In this document: positions 8,389 through 15,601 of the stretch, piece by piece
Numbering within the stretch: the first letter of the stretch is position 1
How the letters are laid out: each line of letters opens with the position of its first letter
NCBI GenBank assembly: GCA_025463515.1
Contig: JAODAQ010000027.1
Location: 55,589-119,588 of the forward strand
Origin: Rhodoglobus sp.
GTDB lineage: Bacteria; Actinomycetota; Actinomycetes; Actinomycetales; Microbacteriaceae
Direction of reading: 5' to 3'
Length of the DNA: 64,000 bases
The notes under the pieces: generated by a model
Seen by the model: only the letters and a program-made list of their open reading frames with translations
What the model was told of the DNA's origin: nothing
Database searches by the model: none
Position numbers and translations under genes: made by a program

Positions 8389-9327
8389 CTACTCGGGCTT
8401 CGGCCGCCACGGCTCGTCGCCGGCCGTGCCGTCGCCCGGCTTGCCGTCGCCGCCGCGGCGGAGGTAGCGCTCGAACTCCTGCGCGATCGCCTCGCCGCTC
8501 GCCTCGGGGGAGTCCACCGTGTCGCGGGCCTGCTCAAGCTGCTCGATGTACGACGCCATGTCGTCGTCGTCGCCGGCAAGCGCGTCGATGCCGCTCTCCC
8601 AGGCCTGCGCCTCGGTGACGAGGTCGCCGCGGGGGATCACCACGTCAACGATCTCCTCGAGCTTGTCGAGGATCGCGAGCGTGGCCTTGGGAGAGGGCGC
8701 GTTGTGCACGTAGTGCGGCACGGATGCCCAGATCGACATGGTGGTGATGCCGGCCTTCTCCGCGACATCCCCGAGCACGGAGAGGATGCCGACCGGCCCC
8801 TCGTACCCGCTGCGCTCGATGCCGAGCTGCGCACGGACGTCGGCGTTCTCGCTGCTCGTGAACACCGAGATCGGCCGGGAGTGCGGGACGTCGGCGAGCA
8901 TCGCACCGAGAAAGACGATCGACGTGATCTCGTTGACCTCGAGCACGTCCAGGATCTCGCGCGTGAAGGTCTTCCACCCGCGGGAGGGCTCAGTGCCCAG
9001 CAGGAGGTAGATGTTCGAGCCGTTGTCGCCGCTCACGCGCAGCTCGGCGTCGTCGGCAAGACCAGTCGCAGCGGCGGCATTCGGGCGCGCCGGGCCGTAG
9101 ATCGTGACGCCGGGCCAGATGATCTGGCGGTCGCCGTTCTCGTCCGCCGCCACGGACGGCCGGTTGAACTGGTAGTCGAAGTAGTCCTCGGGGTCCACCT
9201 CGGCAATGGGGTACAGATCGAGCAGGTCTTTGAGAGTGCGCACGGCACCGCTCGCCGCCTCGCCCGCGTCGTTCCAGCCCTCGAAGGCGACCACGAGGAG
9301 TCTGCCGCTCGCGAACTGGTCTGCCAC
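8389..9327 (-). CDS. PAC2 family protein (proteasome assembly chaperone-like)
   Basis: The 312-residue PAC2-fold protein is conserved next to mshC in many actinobacteria. It has a nucleoside-phosphorylase-like alpha/beta core with FEGWNDAG near the N terminus, FLGAMLADVPHSRP in the middle and IWASVPHYV later. The C terminus (about residues 255-312) is charged and low complexity, probably disordered. The biochemical role in bacteria is not settled. The GTG start at 9327 is adjacent to a large inverted repeat shared with the divergent HAD gene. Confidence 0.88.
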   Translation of the reverse strand: MADQFASGRLLVVAFEGWNDAGEAASGAVRTLKDLLDLYPIAEVDPEDYFDYQFNRPSVAADENGDRQIIWPGVTIYGPARPNAAAATGLADDAELRVSGDNGSNIYLLLGTEPSRGWKTFTREILDVLEVNEITSIVFLGAMLADVPHSRPISVFTSSENADVRAQLGIERSGYEGPVGILSVLGDVAEKAGITTMSIWASVPHYVHNAPSPKATLAILDKLEEIVDVVIPRGDLVTEAQAWESGIDALAGDDDDMASYIEQLEQARDTVDSPEASGEAIAQEFERYLRRGGDGKPGDGTAGDEPWRPKPE

Positions 9328-9337
9328 GGGTTCCCCT

Positions 9338-9368
9338 TACCAGCCCGGGCAGTATGACCGGGCTGGTA
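9338..9368. promoter_or_regulatory. Perfect 11-bp inverted repeat in the PAC2/HAD divergent region
   Basis: TACCAGCCCGG and CCGGGCTGGTA are separated by 9 bases. Both flanking genes are transcribed away from it, so it is not a terminator for either; an operator or transcript-leader hairpin is more likely. It lies 10 bases above the PAC2 start and 27 bases above the HAD start. Confidence 0.55.
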
Positions 9369-9381
9369 TCAAGGATAGAAC

Positions 9382-9387
9382 TACGAT
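9382..9387 (+). promoter_or_regulatory. Candidate -10 box TACGAT, leaderless HAD gene
   Basis: TACGAT ends 8 bases before the GTG at 9396 and no Shine-Dalgarno lies between. It supports the GTG at 9396 rather than the ATG at 9354, which lies upstream of this box. Confidence 0.4.
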
Positions 9388-9395
9388 GGTCCGTT

Positions 9396-10067
9396 GTGAC
9401 CCCAACCCTCCCCGCCGCCGTCCTGTGGGACATGGACGGCACCCTCGTCAACACGGAGCCGTACTGGATCTCTGCCGAGACGGAGCTCATCGAGTCGTTC
9501 GGCGGCAGCTGGACCCACGAGGAGGCGCTGCAGCTCGTCGGCTCGGGCCTGTTCCAGTCGGCCACCATCATCAAGGCCAAGGGCGTCGACCTCCCCGAGG
9601 GCGAGATCATCGACATCCTCACCGACCGCGTGCTCGCGCAGCTCGTCGAGTTCGGCATCCCGTGGCGCCCCGGAGCACGGGAACTGCTCACCGAACTGCG
9701 CGAGCAGGGCATCCCGACCGCCCTCGTCACCATGTCGATCGGCCGAATGGCGCACCACGTCGCCGACCGCCTCGGGTTCGTCGGTTTCGACGCCGTCGTC
9801 TCGGGCGACGATGTCGCCAACAGCAAGCCCCACCCCGAGTCCTACCTCCGCGGCGCCGAGCTGCTCGGAGTGAGCCCCGCTGACTGCGTCGCCATCGAGG
9901 ACTCGGAGCCGGGCATCCGGTCAGCGGCCGCCGCGGGCGCCGTCGTCATCGGCGTTCCTTTCATGGTCGACCTGCCGGATGATGTCGCGCACGTGCTCTG
10001 GCCGACGCTCGCCGGCCGCACCCTCGCCGACCTCGCGGGCGTGCTCTCGGCGGTGGCCGCCCGATGA
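9396..10067 (+). CDS. HAD superfamily phosphatase, beta-phosphoglucomutase-like
   Basis: The 223-residue protein has motif I DMDGTLVNTEPYW (nucleophile and acid/base Asp) close to the N terminus, motif II TMS, a motif III Lys in ANSKPHPESY and motif IV IEDSEPGI. The cap is the small helical C1 type found in beta-phosphoglucomutase and phosphoglycolate/sugar phosphatases. Placement between mshC/PAC2 and trmI is a recurrent actinobacterial gene order. The substrate is unknown. Stop and the trmI start overlap (ATGA), so the two are co-translated. Confidence 0.9.
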   Translation: MTPTLPAAVLWDMDGTLVNTEPYWISAETELIESFGGSWTHEEALQLVGSGLFQSATIIKAKGVDLPEGEIIDILTDRVLAQLVEFGIPWRPGARELLTELREQGIPTALVTMSIGRMAHHVADRLGFVGFDAVVSGDDVANSKPHPESYLRGAELLGVSPADCVAIEDSEPGIRSAAAAGAVVIGVPFMVDLPDDVAHVLWPTLAGRTLADLAGVLSAVAAR

Positions 10068-11059
10068 CCGCGCTGCGCCGTCAGAGCGGCCCGTTCCGCA
10101 TCGGCGACCGTGTTCAGCTCACCGGGCCGAAGGGCCGCCTCAACACCGTCACGCTCGAGGTGGGCGGCACCTTCCACACCCACCAGGGCGTGCTGAGCCA
10201 CGACCTCATCATCGGGCAGCCGGATGCCTCGGTCGTCGTGTCGAGCAACGGCGTCGAGTACCTCGCCCTCCGCCCCCTCCTCACTGACTTCGTCATGTCC
10301 ATGCCCCGCGGTGCGGCCATCATCTACCCGAAGGATGCCGCGCAGATCCTCGGGCAGGCCGACATCTTCCCCGGCGCGACCGTGGTCGAAGCCGGTGTGG
10401 GCTCCGGCGCCCTCTCGCTCTGGCTGCTGCGCGCGATCGGACCGGAGGGGCACCTGCACTCGTTCGAGCGCCGCGAAGAGTTCTCGGACGTCGCGAAGGG
10501 CAACGTCGCGACCTTCCTCGGCGCCACCCCCGACAACTGGACCGTGACCGTCGGCGATCTGCAGGAGGCGATGCCCGCGACACTCGAGGCCGGCTCCGTC
10601 GACCGGATCGTCCTCGACATGCTCGCCCCGTGGGAGTGCATCGACGAGTGCGCCACGGCGCTCACGCCCGGCGGTGTGCTCATCTGCTACATCGCCACCG
10701 TGACCCAGCTCTCGCGCGTGGCCGAGGCGATCCGGGCATCCGGGCAGTTCACCGACCCCGAGCCGAGCGAGACGATGGTGCGCACCTGGCACGTCGAGGG
10801 CCTCGCCGTGCGCCCCGACCACCGGATGATCGGCCACACCGGCTTCCTCATGACCGCGCGCCGGCTCGCGCCGGGTGCCGTGCTGCCCGCGCTAAAGCGC
10901 CGCGCCTCGAAGTCCGACTTCTCCGACGAGGACGTCGAGGCCTGGACGCCGGGCGCCGTGGGGGAGCGGGTCGCGAGCGACAAGCGCCTCCGCAAGATGG
11001 GCCGCGAGGCCAACGCGGCCGCAGCCGCCGCGCAGGGCGAGAGCCCTGACGCCGGGTAG
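10064..11059 (+). CDS. trmI: tRNA (adenine-N1)-methyltransferase TrmI
   Basis: The 331-residue class I SAM methyltransferase methylates A58 (and A57 in some species) in the T-loop of tRNA. A small N-terminal beta domain (residues 1-70) precedes the Rossmann core, with the SAM-binding EAGVGSGALSLWLLRA (motif I) and the catalytic-region VLDMLAPWE. The C terminus is longer than usual, Ala/Glu-rich and probably disordered. It overlaps the HAD gene by 4 bases. Its TAG stop forms part of a TAGTAT box upstream of the FKBP gene. Confidence 0.93.
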   Translation: MTALRRQSGPFRIGDRVQLTGPKGRLNTVTLEVGGTFHTHQGVLSHDLIIGQPDASVVVSSNGVEYLALRPLLTDFVMSMPRGAAIIYPKDAAQILGQADIFPGATVVEAGVGSGALSLWLLRAIGPEGHLHSFERREEFSDVAKGNVATFLGATPDNWTVTVGDLQEAMPATLEAGSVDRIVLDMLAPWECIDECATALTPGGVLICYIATVTQLSRVAEAIRASGQFTDPEPSETMVRTWHVEGLAVRPDHRMIGHTGFLMTARRLAPGAVLPALKRRASKSDFSDEDVEAWTPGAVGERVASDKRLRKMGREANAAAAAAQGESPDAG

Positions 11060-11062
11060 TAT
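11057..11062 (+). promoter_or_regulatory. Candidate -10 box TAGTAT overlapping the trmI stop
   Basis: TAGTAT is followed after 6 bases by a GTG (11069) in frame with the FKBP lipoprotein. Transcription would start about there, giving either a leaderless product or a leader of about 42 bases for the GTG at 11111. Confidence 0.4.
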
Positions 11063-11110
11063 TTTCCGGTGTCCGTCTCCACGCCGTACCTACTCAAGAA
11101 GAGAGCCCCC

Positions 11111-12076
11111 GTGCGCAAGCTCGTCAGCGTCGTCCTGGCCGCAGGCCTCCTGGCCTCCCTCGCGGCCTGCACGAACGGCGCGGCCGGAGGCGATTGCGCC
11201 CCGCTGTACTCCTCGGGCGGCAACTCCGACCTCGTGACGGCGAAGGGCAAGATCGGCGCTGACCCCAAGGCCGAGTTCGCCACCCCGATCGTGGGCAAGA
11301 AGGTCCAGGTCTCTACCCTCACCAAGGGCGAGGGCGCGCCCATCCAGCCCGGCGCGACGGCCGTCGTGCAGGTCTCGATCTACGACGGCAAGACCGGCGA
11401 CCTCCTCATCTCGAGCGACTACACCGGCTCCGGCGTGATCGGGTCCGTGCGCGACGACGTTCCCGCGTTCGGCGCTGTCGTCCAGTGCGAGCCCATCGGG
11501 TCGCGCGTCGCGGCCGTCGGCCCCGCCGGCGAGATGATCGGCGACGGCGCGATCACCCAGTACAAACTCCCGATCACGGCCGACGACAACGTCGTGCTCG
11601 TGGCAGACCTCGTGGGCTCCTACCTGGGCAAGGCGAACGGCGCCGACCAGGTCGCCCAGGCCGGCTTCCCCTCGATCGCGCTCGCGCCCGACGGCCGCCC
11701 CGGCTTCACGTTCTCCGGCGACTCTGTCGCGCCCAAGAAATTCGAGGCGGTCAACCTCAAGAGCGGCAGCGGCGCAACGGTCAAGGCGGGGGACGCCGTC
11801 GTGCTCAACTACACGGCGGTCGCCTGGGGCGGCAAGACCGTGGCCGAAACGACGTGGGACGGGCTGCCGACTGTCAAGGTCGCCTCGAGCCTGAAAGACA
11901 GCCAGAGCGGACTGATCGACGGCCTCGTCAAGGCGATCGTCGGCCAGAAGGTCGGCTCGCAGGTGATCGCGATCGTGCCGCCGGAGTTGGGTTACGCTTC
12001 CGGTAGCGCGCCCGCGGGCGTGACCGAGGGCTCGACCCTCGTCTACGTCGTCGACATCCTCGGGATCTACAAGTAG
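11111..12076 (+). CDS. FKBP-type peptidyl-prolyl isomerase, lipoprotein
   Basis: The 321-residue exported lipoprotein begins MRKLVSVVLAAGLLASLAAC with a perfect lipobox (LAAC, Cys20). Two FKBP-like domains follow: a divergent first one (about 60-170) and a second (about 215-320) with the canonical VNYTAVAWGGK, GLIDGLVKAIVGQKVGSQV and PPELGYASG elements. It should assist folding of secreted proteins outside the membrane, fitting the Tat genes downstream. The GTG at 11111 gives a normal 20-residue signal; an in-frame GTG at 11069 would add 14 residues and cannot be excluded. Confidence 0.9.
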   Translation: MRKLVSVVLAAGLLASLAACTNGAAGGDCAPLYSSGGNSDLVTAKGKIGADPKAEFATPIVGKKVQVSTLTKGEGAPIQPGATAVVQVSIYDGKTGDLLISSDYTGSGVIGSVRDDVPAFGAVVQCEPIGSRVAAVGPAGEMIGDGAITQYKLPITADDNVVLVADLVGSYLGKANGADQVAQAGFPSIALAPDGRPGFTFSGDSVAPKKFEAVNLKSGSGATVKAGDAVVLNYTAVAWGGKTVAETTWDGLPTVKVASSLKDSQSGLIDGLVKAIVGQKVGSQVIAIVPPELGYASGSAPAGVTEGSTLVYVVDILGIYK

Positions 12077-12119
12077 CCCCACACAACGACACTGGCCGGG
12101 TGTCCTGACCTCGAAAGAT

Positions 12120-12125
12120 TAGGAT
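12120..12125 (+). promoter_or_regulatory. Candidate -10 box TAGGAT, leaderless pafB
   Basis: TAGGAT ends 7 bases before the GTG at 12133 with no Shine-Dalgarno between, suggesting a leaderless pafBC transcript. Confidence 0.5.
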
Positions 12126-12132
12126 TTCACTC

Positions 12133-13122
12133 GTGCCAGCAGAAGGTTCCGCCAGCAGGGTTCCCGTGGAGGAGCGGCTCTTCAGCCTCGTCCTCGCGCT
12201 CCTGGCCACCGATTCGGGTCTCACCAAGAACGAGATCCTCTCGACCGTGCAGGGGTACAGCCAGAAGTACTCCCACTCGGGCGACAACTCGAACCTCGAG
12301 CGCCAGTTCGAGCGCGACAAGGACGACATTCGCGAGCTGGGCGTGCCCCTTGAGACCATCGACAGCCCCGGACAGGCCGGCAACAACCAGAACCTGCGCT
12401 ACCGCATCCCGCGCGGAGCGTACGAGCTGCCCGCCGACATCGCGTTCTCGCCCGAGGAGACGGCCCTTCTGAACCTCGCCGCGATGGTGTGGCGAGAGGG
12501 CTCGATCTCGGGGGAGTCCCGCCGGGCCATCATCAAGCTGCGCTCGCTCGGCGTCGAGACCACCGAGCCGGTCCTGACCTACGCGCCGCGCGTGCGCGTG
12601 CGCGACGCGGCCTTCGAACCGCTCGGTATCTCGCTCGAGAAGCGGCAGTACGTGAGGTTCGCCTACCTCAAGCCCGGCGACGCCGAGGCGAGCGTGCGCA
12701 CGGTCGCGCCCCTGGCGCTCGTGCAGCACCAGGGCCGCTGGCACCTGTACGCCGACGAGAACGGCACGAACAAGACCTTCCTGCTGCGCCGCATCGTGAG
12801 CCAGGTCGCCGCGCTGGCCAAGACGTTCCCCGCGCCGCCCGCTGACACGAAGGACCGTGCGCTCCTCGAGCTCGAGGACGTCTGGAATCGCAACACGGCG
12901 ATCGTCGAGGTGGAGCCCGGTACGGATGCCGCGACCCGGCTGCGTCGACGGAGGGGCTCGAGCGTGGCGGCATCCGGCGCTCTCGAACTGCACTACTCCG
13001 ACACGAACATCTTCGCGGACGAGCTCGCGAGCTTCGGCCCGGAGGCGCTCGTCATCTCCCCACCCGACCTGCGGGACGCCGTGCGCACCCGCCTCGAGCG
13101 ATCGGCGGCCGACCATGGCTGA
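12133..13122 (+). CDS. pafB: PafB, WYL-domain transcriptional activator subunit
   Basis: The 329-residue protein has an N-terminal winged helix (residues about 10-75, with LATDSGLTKNEILSTVQGY), a central WYL domain (about 155-230, containing the LEKRQYVRFAYLK strand) and a C-terminal WCX extension. In mycobacteria PafB pairs with PafC to activate RecA-independent DNA-damage genes. It overlaps pafC by 8 bases. Despite its name, no pupylation gene is adjacent in this window. Confidence 0.93.
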   Translation: MPAEGSASRVPVEERLFSLVLALLATDSGLTKNEILSTVQGYSQKYSHSGDNSNLERQFERDKDDIRELGVPLETIDSPGQAGNNQNLRYRIPRGAYELPADIAFSPEETALLNLAAMVWREGSISGESRRAIIKLRSLGVETTEPVLTYAPRVRVRDAAFEPLGISLEKRQYVRFAYLKPGDAEASVRTVAPLALVQHQGRWHLYADENGTNKTFLLRRIVSQVAALAKTFPAPPADTKDRALLELEDVWNRNTAIVEVEPGTDAATRLRRRRGSSVAASGALELHYSDTNIFADELASFGPEALVISPPDLRDAVRTRLERSAADHG

Positions 13123-14089
13123 GCGTGCCAAGCCGCGGCAGGCACAGGACAAGCTCGCGTTCCTGCTCTCGCTCGTGCCGTACCTGATGGACCACGACCG
13201 CGTGAGTGTGGCGACCGCCGCCAAGCACTTCGGGGTGCCGCAGGAGCAGGTGCGGGAGGCAGTCCGCCTCATCGGCGTCTCGGGCATCCCGGGCGACACC
13301 GCCGCGTACCAGCACGGCGACCTGTTCGACATCGCGTGGGACGACTTCGAGGAGAACGACGAGATCGTCATCACGAACCTCGTCGCGATCGACGACTCGC
13401 CGCGGTTCTCCGCGCGGGAGGCGGCGGCCCTCATCGCGGGCCTGCAGTACCTCTCGGCGCTGCCGGAGAACGCCGACCGCGAGGCGATCGCGACTCTCAC
13501 CGCGAAGCTGTCTCGCGGGGCTTCCGCCGAGCCGAGCCAGGTCGCGGTCGAGGCTTCCGAGACGGACGACACGCTCGCGCTGGCGAGGGAGTCGGTCACC
13601 AAGGGCGTGCAGCTCTCCTTCGACTACCTGAACTCGCAGGGCCAGGCCGAGCGCCGCCGGGTCGACCCGCTGCGCGTGGAGTCGGTCGATGCCGACTGGT
13701 ACCTCCGCGGCTGGGACCACCTCCGCGAGGCCGTGCGCACCTTCCGGCTCGACCGCATCTCGAACCCCGAGGTCACCGCCGAGCCGATCACGCACGGCGC
13801 GACCGACGTCTCGCTGCCCGACAAGCTGTTCGAGGGTTCCGTCGACGACCTCATCGTGACCATCGACATCGCCCCGAGCGCGGCGCCCCTGCTCGCCGAC
13901 TACATCCCGGACAACGCGGAGACCGTGGAGCATGACGGCCGCCTGCGCACGACGGTACGGGTGTCGCACTACCACGGCCTCAAGCGCCTCGTCGCGAGCA
14001 TGCCGGGTGTCGCGACCGTCGTCGGGCCGCCGGAAGCGCGCGCCGTAGTGGCCGAGTGGGCTGCCGCCGGCGCGGCGAGGTACCGGTGA
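13115..14089 (+). CDS. pafC: PafC, WYL-domain transcriptional activator subunit
   Basis: The 324-residue paralogue of PafB has an N-terminal helix-turn-helix (residues about 12-60, KLAFLLSLVPYLMDHDRVS), a WYL domain (about 155-230, with the VQLSFDYLNSQ and DWYLRGWDH strands) and a WCX tail. It forms the heteromeric DNA-damage regulator with PafB. The ATG at 13115 lies inside the pafB end. The stop overlaps the following small membrane gene (GTGA). Confidence 0.93.
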   Translation: MAERAKPRQAQDKLAFLLSLVPYLMDHDRVSVATAAKHFGVPQEQVREAVRLIGVSGIPGDTAAYQHGDLFDIAWDDFEENDEIVITNLVAIDDSPRFSAREAAALIAGLQYLSALPENADREAIATLTAKLSRGASAEPSQVAVEASETDDTLALARESVTKGVQLSFDYLNSQGQAERRRVDPLRVESVDADWYLRGWDHLREAVRTFRLDRISNPEVTAEPITHGATDVSLPDKLFEGSVDDLIVTIDIAPSAAPLLADYIPDNAETVEHDGRLRTTVRVSHYHGLKRLVASMPGVATVVGPPEARAVVAEWAAAGAARYR

Positions 14090-14451
14090 TCGAGCCCGTC
14101 GAGATCCAGTGGTGGGGCTGGCTCCTCATCTGGACGGGCCTTGCACTCGCCCTGCTCGCCACCGTCGCGCTGCTGCTGTGGTGGCTGTTCCGGAAGGCGA
14201 TGCGGCTCCTCGACGACGTGGGGGAGCTCGCGGCGACCGCCGAGATCCTCGACATCGAGGAGCCGGAGCTGCCGAGACCGGTGATCGCCGTACTCGCCGA
14301 CCTCCGAGACATCCGGGCGCGTGAGGAAGCGCGCAAGGCGCACCGAGCCCAGCGCCGCAGCGAGCGGTACCGGCGCCGGATGGCGCGAGCCCGCCGCATC
14401 ACCTCGGTTGATGCTGCCAAAGTGCAGTGGCCAGCCGATTGGTACCGGTGA
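14086..14451 (+). CDS. Small single-pass membrane protein, unknown
   Basis: The 121-residue protein begins VIEPVEIQWWGW, then one strong transmembrane helix (about residues 14-36) and a cytoplasmic, charged helical tail ending in an Arg-rich stretch (RRSERYRRRMARARR). GTG start overlaps the pafC stop by 4 bases. Homologues between pafC and tatA are common in the family, but the function is unknown. The basic tail could contact nucleic acid or lipid headgroups; that is inference only. Confidence 0.7.
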   Translation: MIEPVEIQWWGWLLIWTGLALALLATVALLLWWLFRKAMRLLDDVGELAATAEILDIEEPELPRPVIAVLADLRDIRAREEARKAHRAQRRSERYRRRMARARRITSVDAAKVQWPADWYR

Positions 14452-14501
14452 CGGTTATCATGGGACAGCAGCATTAGTCATCACTGAGCAGGGAGCACAC
14501 G

Positions 14502-14741
14502 ATGGGCATCTTCGGCAACGCATTCGGGTGGCCGCACCTCGTCGTCATCCTGGTCATCGTCCTCCTCTTGTTCGGTGCGCCGAAGCTCCCGGGCCTCGCC
14601 AAGAGCATCGGCCAGTCGATGCGCATCTTCCGCGGCGAGATGAAGACGATGAAAGACGAGAACGGCAAGGATGTCCCCGTGCCGACCAACCCCGCTGACA
14701 GCACGGCCGACAGCGACACCTCCGCCAAGCCGAAGCCGTAG
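14502..14741 (+). CDS. tatA: Sec-independent translocase subunit TatA
   Basis: The 79-residue protein has a short N-terminal transmembrane helix (residues 4-22), the FGAPKLPGLAKSIG hinge plus amphipathic helix, and an acidic, disordered tail. TatA oligomers form the pore element of the twin-arginine pathway that exports folded proteins. Shine-Dalgarno AGGGAG precedes the ATG. tatC follows after 5 bases; no tatB is seen here. Confidence 0.95.
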   Translation: MGIFGNAFGWPHLVVILVIVLLLFGAPKLPGLAKSIGQSMRIFRGEMKTMKDENGKDVPVPTNPADSTADSDTSAKPKP

Positions 14742-14746
14742 CCTCC

Positions 14747-15601
14747 ATGGCCACCCGTAGCGGCCGGTGGCGCACGAAAGGCGACCAGCGCATGTCGCTG
14801 GGCGACCACCTGCGTGAACTGCGCAAGCGCCTGTTCATCTCCGCGATCGCGATCGTCGTCGCGGCTGTCGTCGCGTTCGTGGACTGGGGCTGGGTCGCCA
14901 GCCTGTTCGGCTTGAAGATCGCCTTCAGCAGCGTCACGAATCTGGTGCGCGACGGCATGCGCGTGCCGATCGACGCGCTTGCCGAGCACCACAACGCCAC
15001 GATCAGCTACACGACCGTGTCGAGCGCCTTCGACCTGACGGTGCAGATCGGGCTCACCGCCGCCATCCTGATCGCGTCGCCGGTGTGGCTGTTCCAGATC
15101 TTCGCCTTCCTCGTCCCTGGCCTCACGGGCAAGGAGAAGCGCTACACCTTCGGGTTCTTCTTCTCCGCCGTGCCCCTGTTCCTCGCCGGCGGCTATGTCG
15201 GCTGGCTGCTCTTCCCGCACATGGTCGAGCTCCTGGCGTCGTTCGCCCCCAGTCAGGACTCGCTGCTCGTCGACGCCAAGTACTACTACGACTTCATCAT
15301 CAAGCTCGTCCTCGCGGTCGGCGTGGGGTTCGTGCTCCCGGTGTTCCTCGTCCTGCTGAACTTCGTCGGCGTGCTGAGCGCGAAGGCGATCCTCAAGGGC
15401 TGGCGGATCGCGATCCTCGTCATCACCCTGTTCTGTGCGATCGCTACGCCTGCAGTCGATGTCGCGTCGATGTTCCTGCTCGCCATCCCGATGGTCGCGC
15501 TGTACTTCGCGGCAGTGCTGGTGGCAACCATCCACGATCGCAGCGCCGCGCGGCGGCTCGCGCGGATCGAGTCCGAGAGCCTCCCGGTGACGCAGCTGTG
15601 A
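14747..15601 (+). CDS. tatC: Sec-independent translocase subunit TatC
   Basis: The 284-residue, six-helix membrane protein is the receptor for twin-arginine signal peptides. The cytoplasmic N terminus carries MSLGDHLRELRKRL with the conserved Glu of the signal-peptide site; PGLTGKEKR is the conserved cytoplasmic loop. A Met at 14792 (MSLGDHL) is an alternative start; the ATG at 14747 adds a basic 15-residue extension. The stop overlaps the GTG of the helicase gene. Confidence 0.95.
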   Translation: MATRSGRWRTKGDQRMSLGDHLRELRKRLFISAIAIVVAAVVAFVDWGWVASLFGLKIAFSSVTNLVRDGMRVPIDALAEHHNATISYTTVSSAFDLTVQIGLTAAILIASPVWLFQIFAFLVPGLTGKEKRYTFGFFFSAVPLFLAGGYVGWLLFPHMVELLASFAPSQDSLLVDAKYYYDFIIKLVLAVGVGFVLPVFLVLLNFVGVLSAKAILKGWRIAILVITLFCAIATPAVDVASMFLLAIPMVALYFAAVLVATIHDRSAARRLARIESESLPVTQL

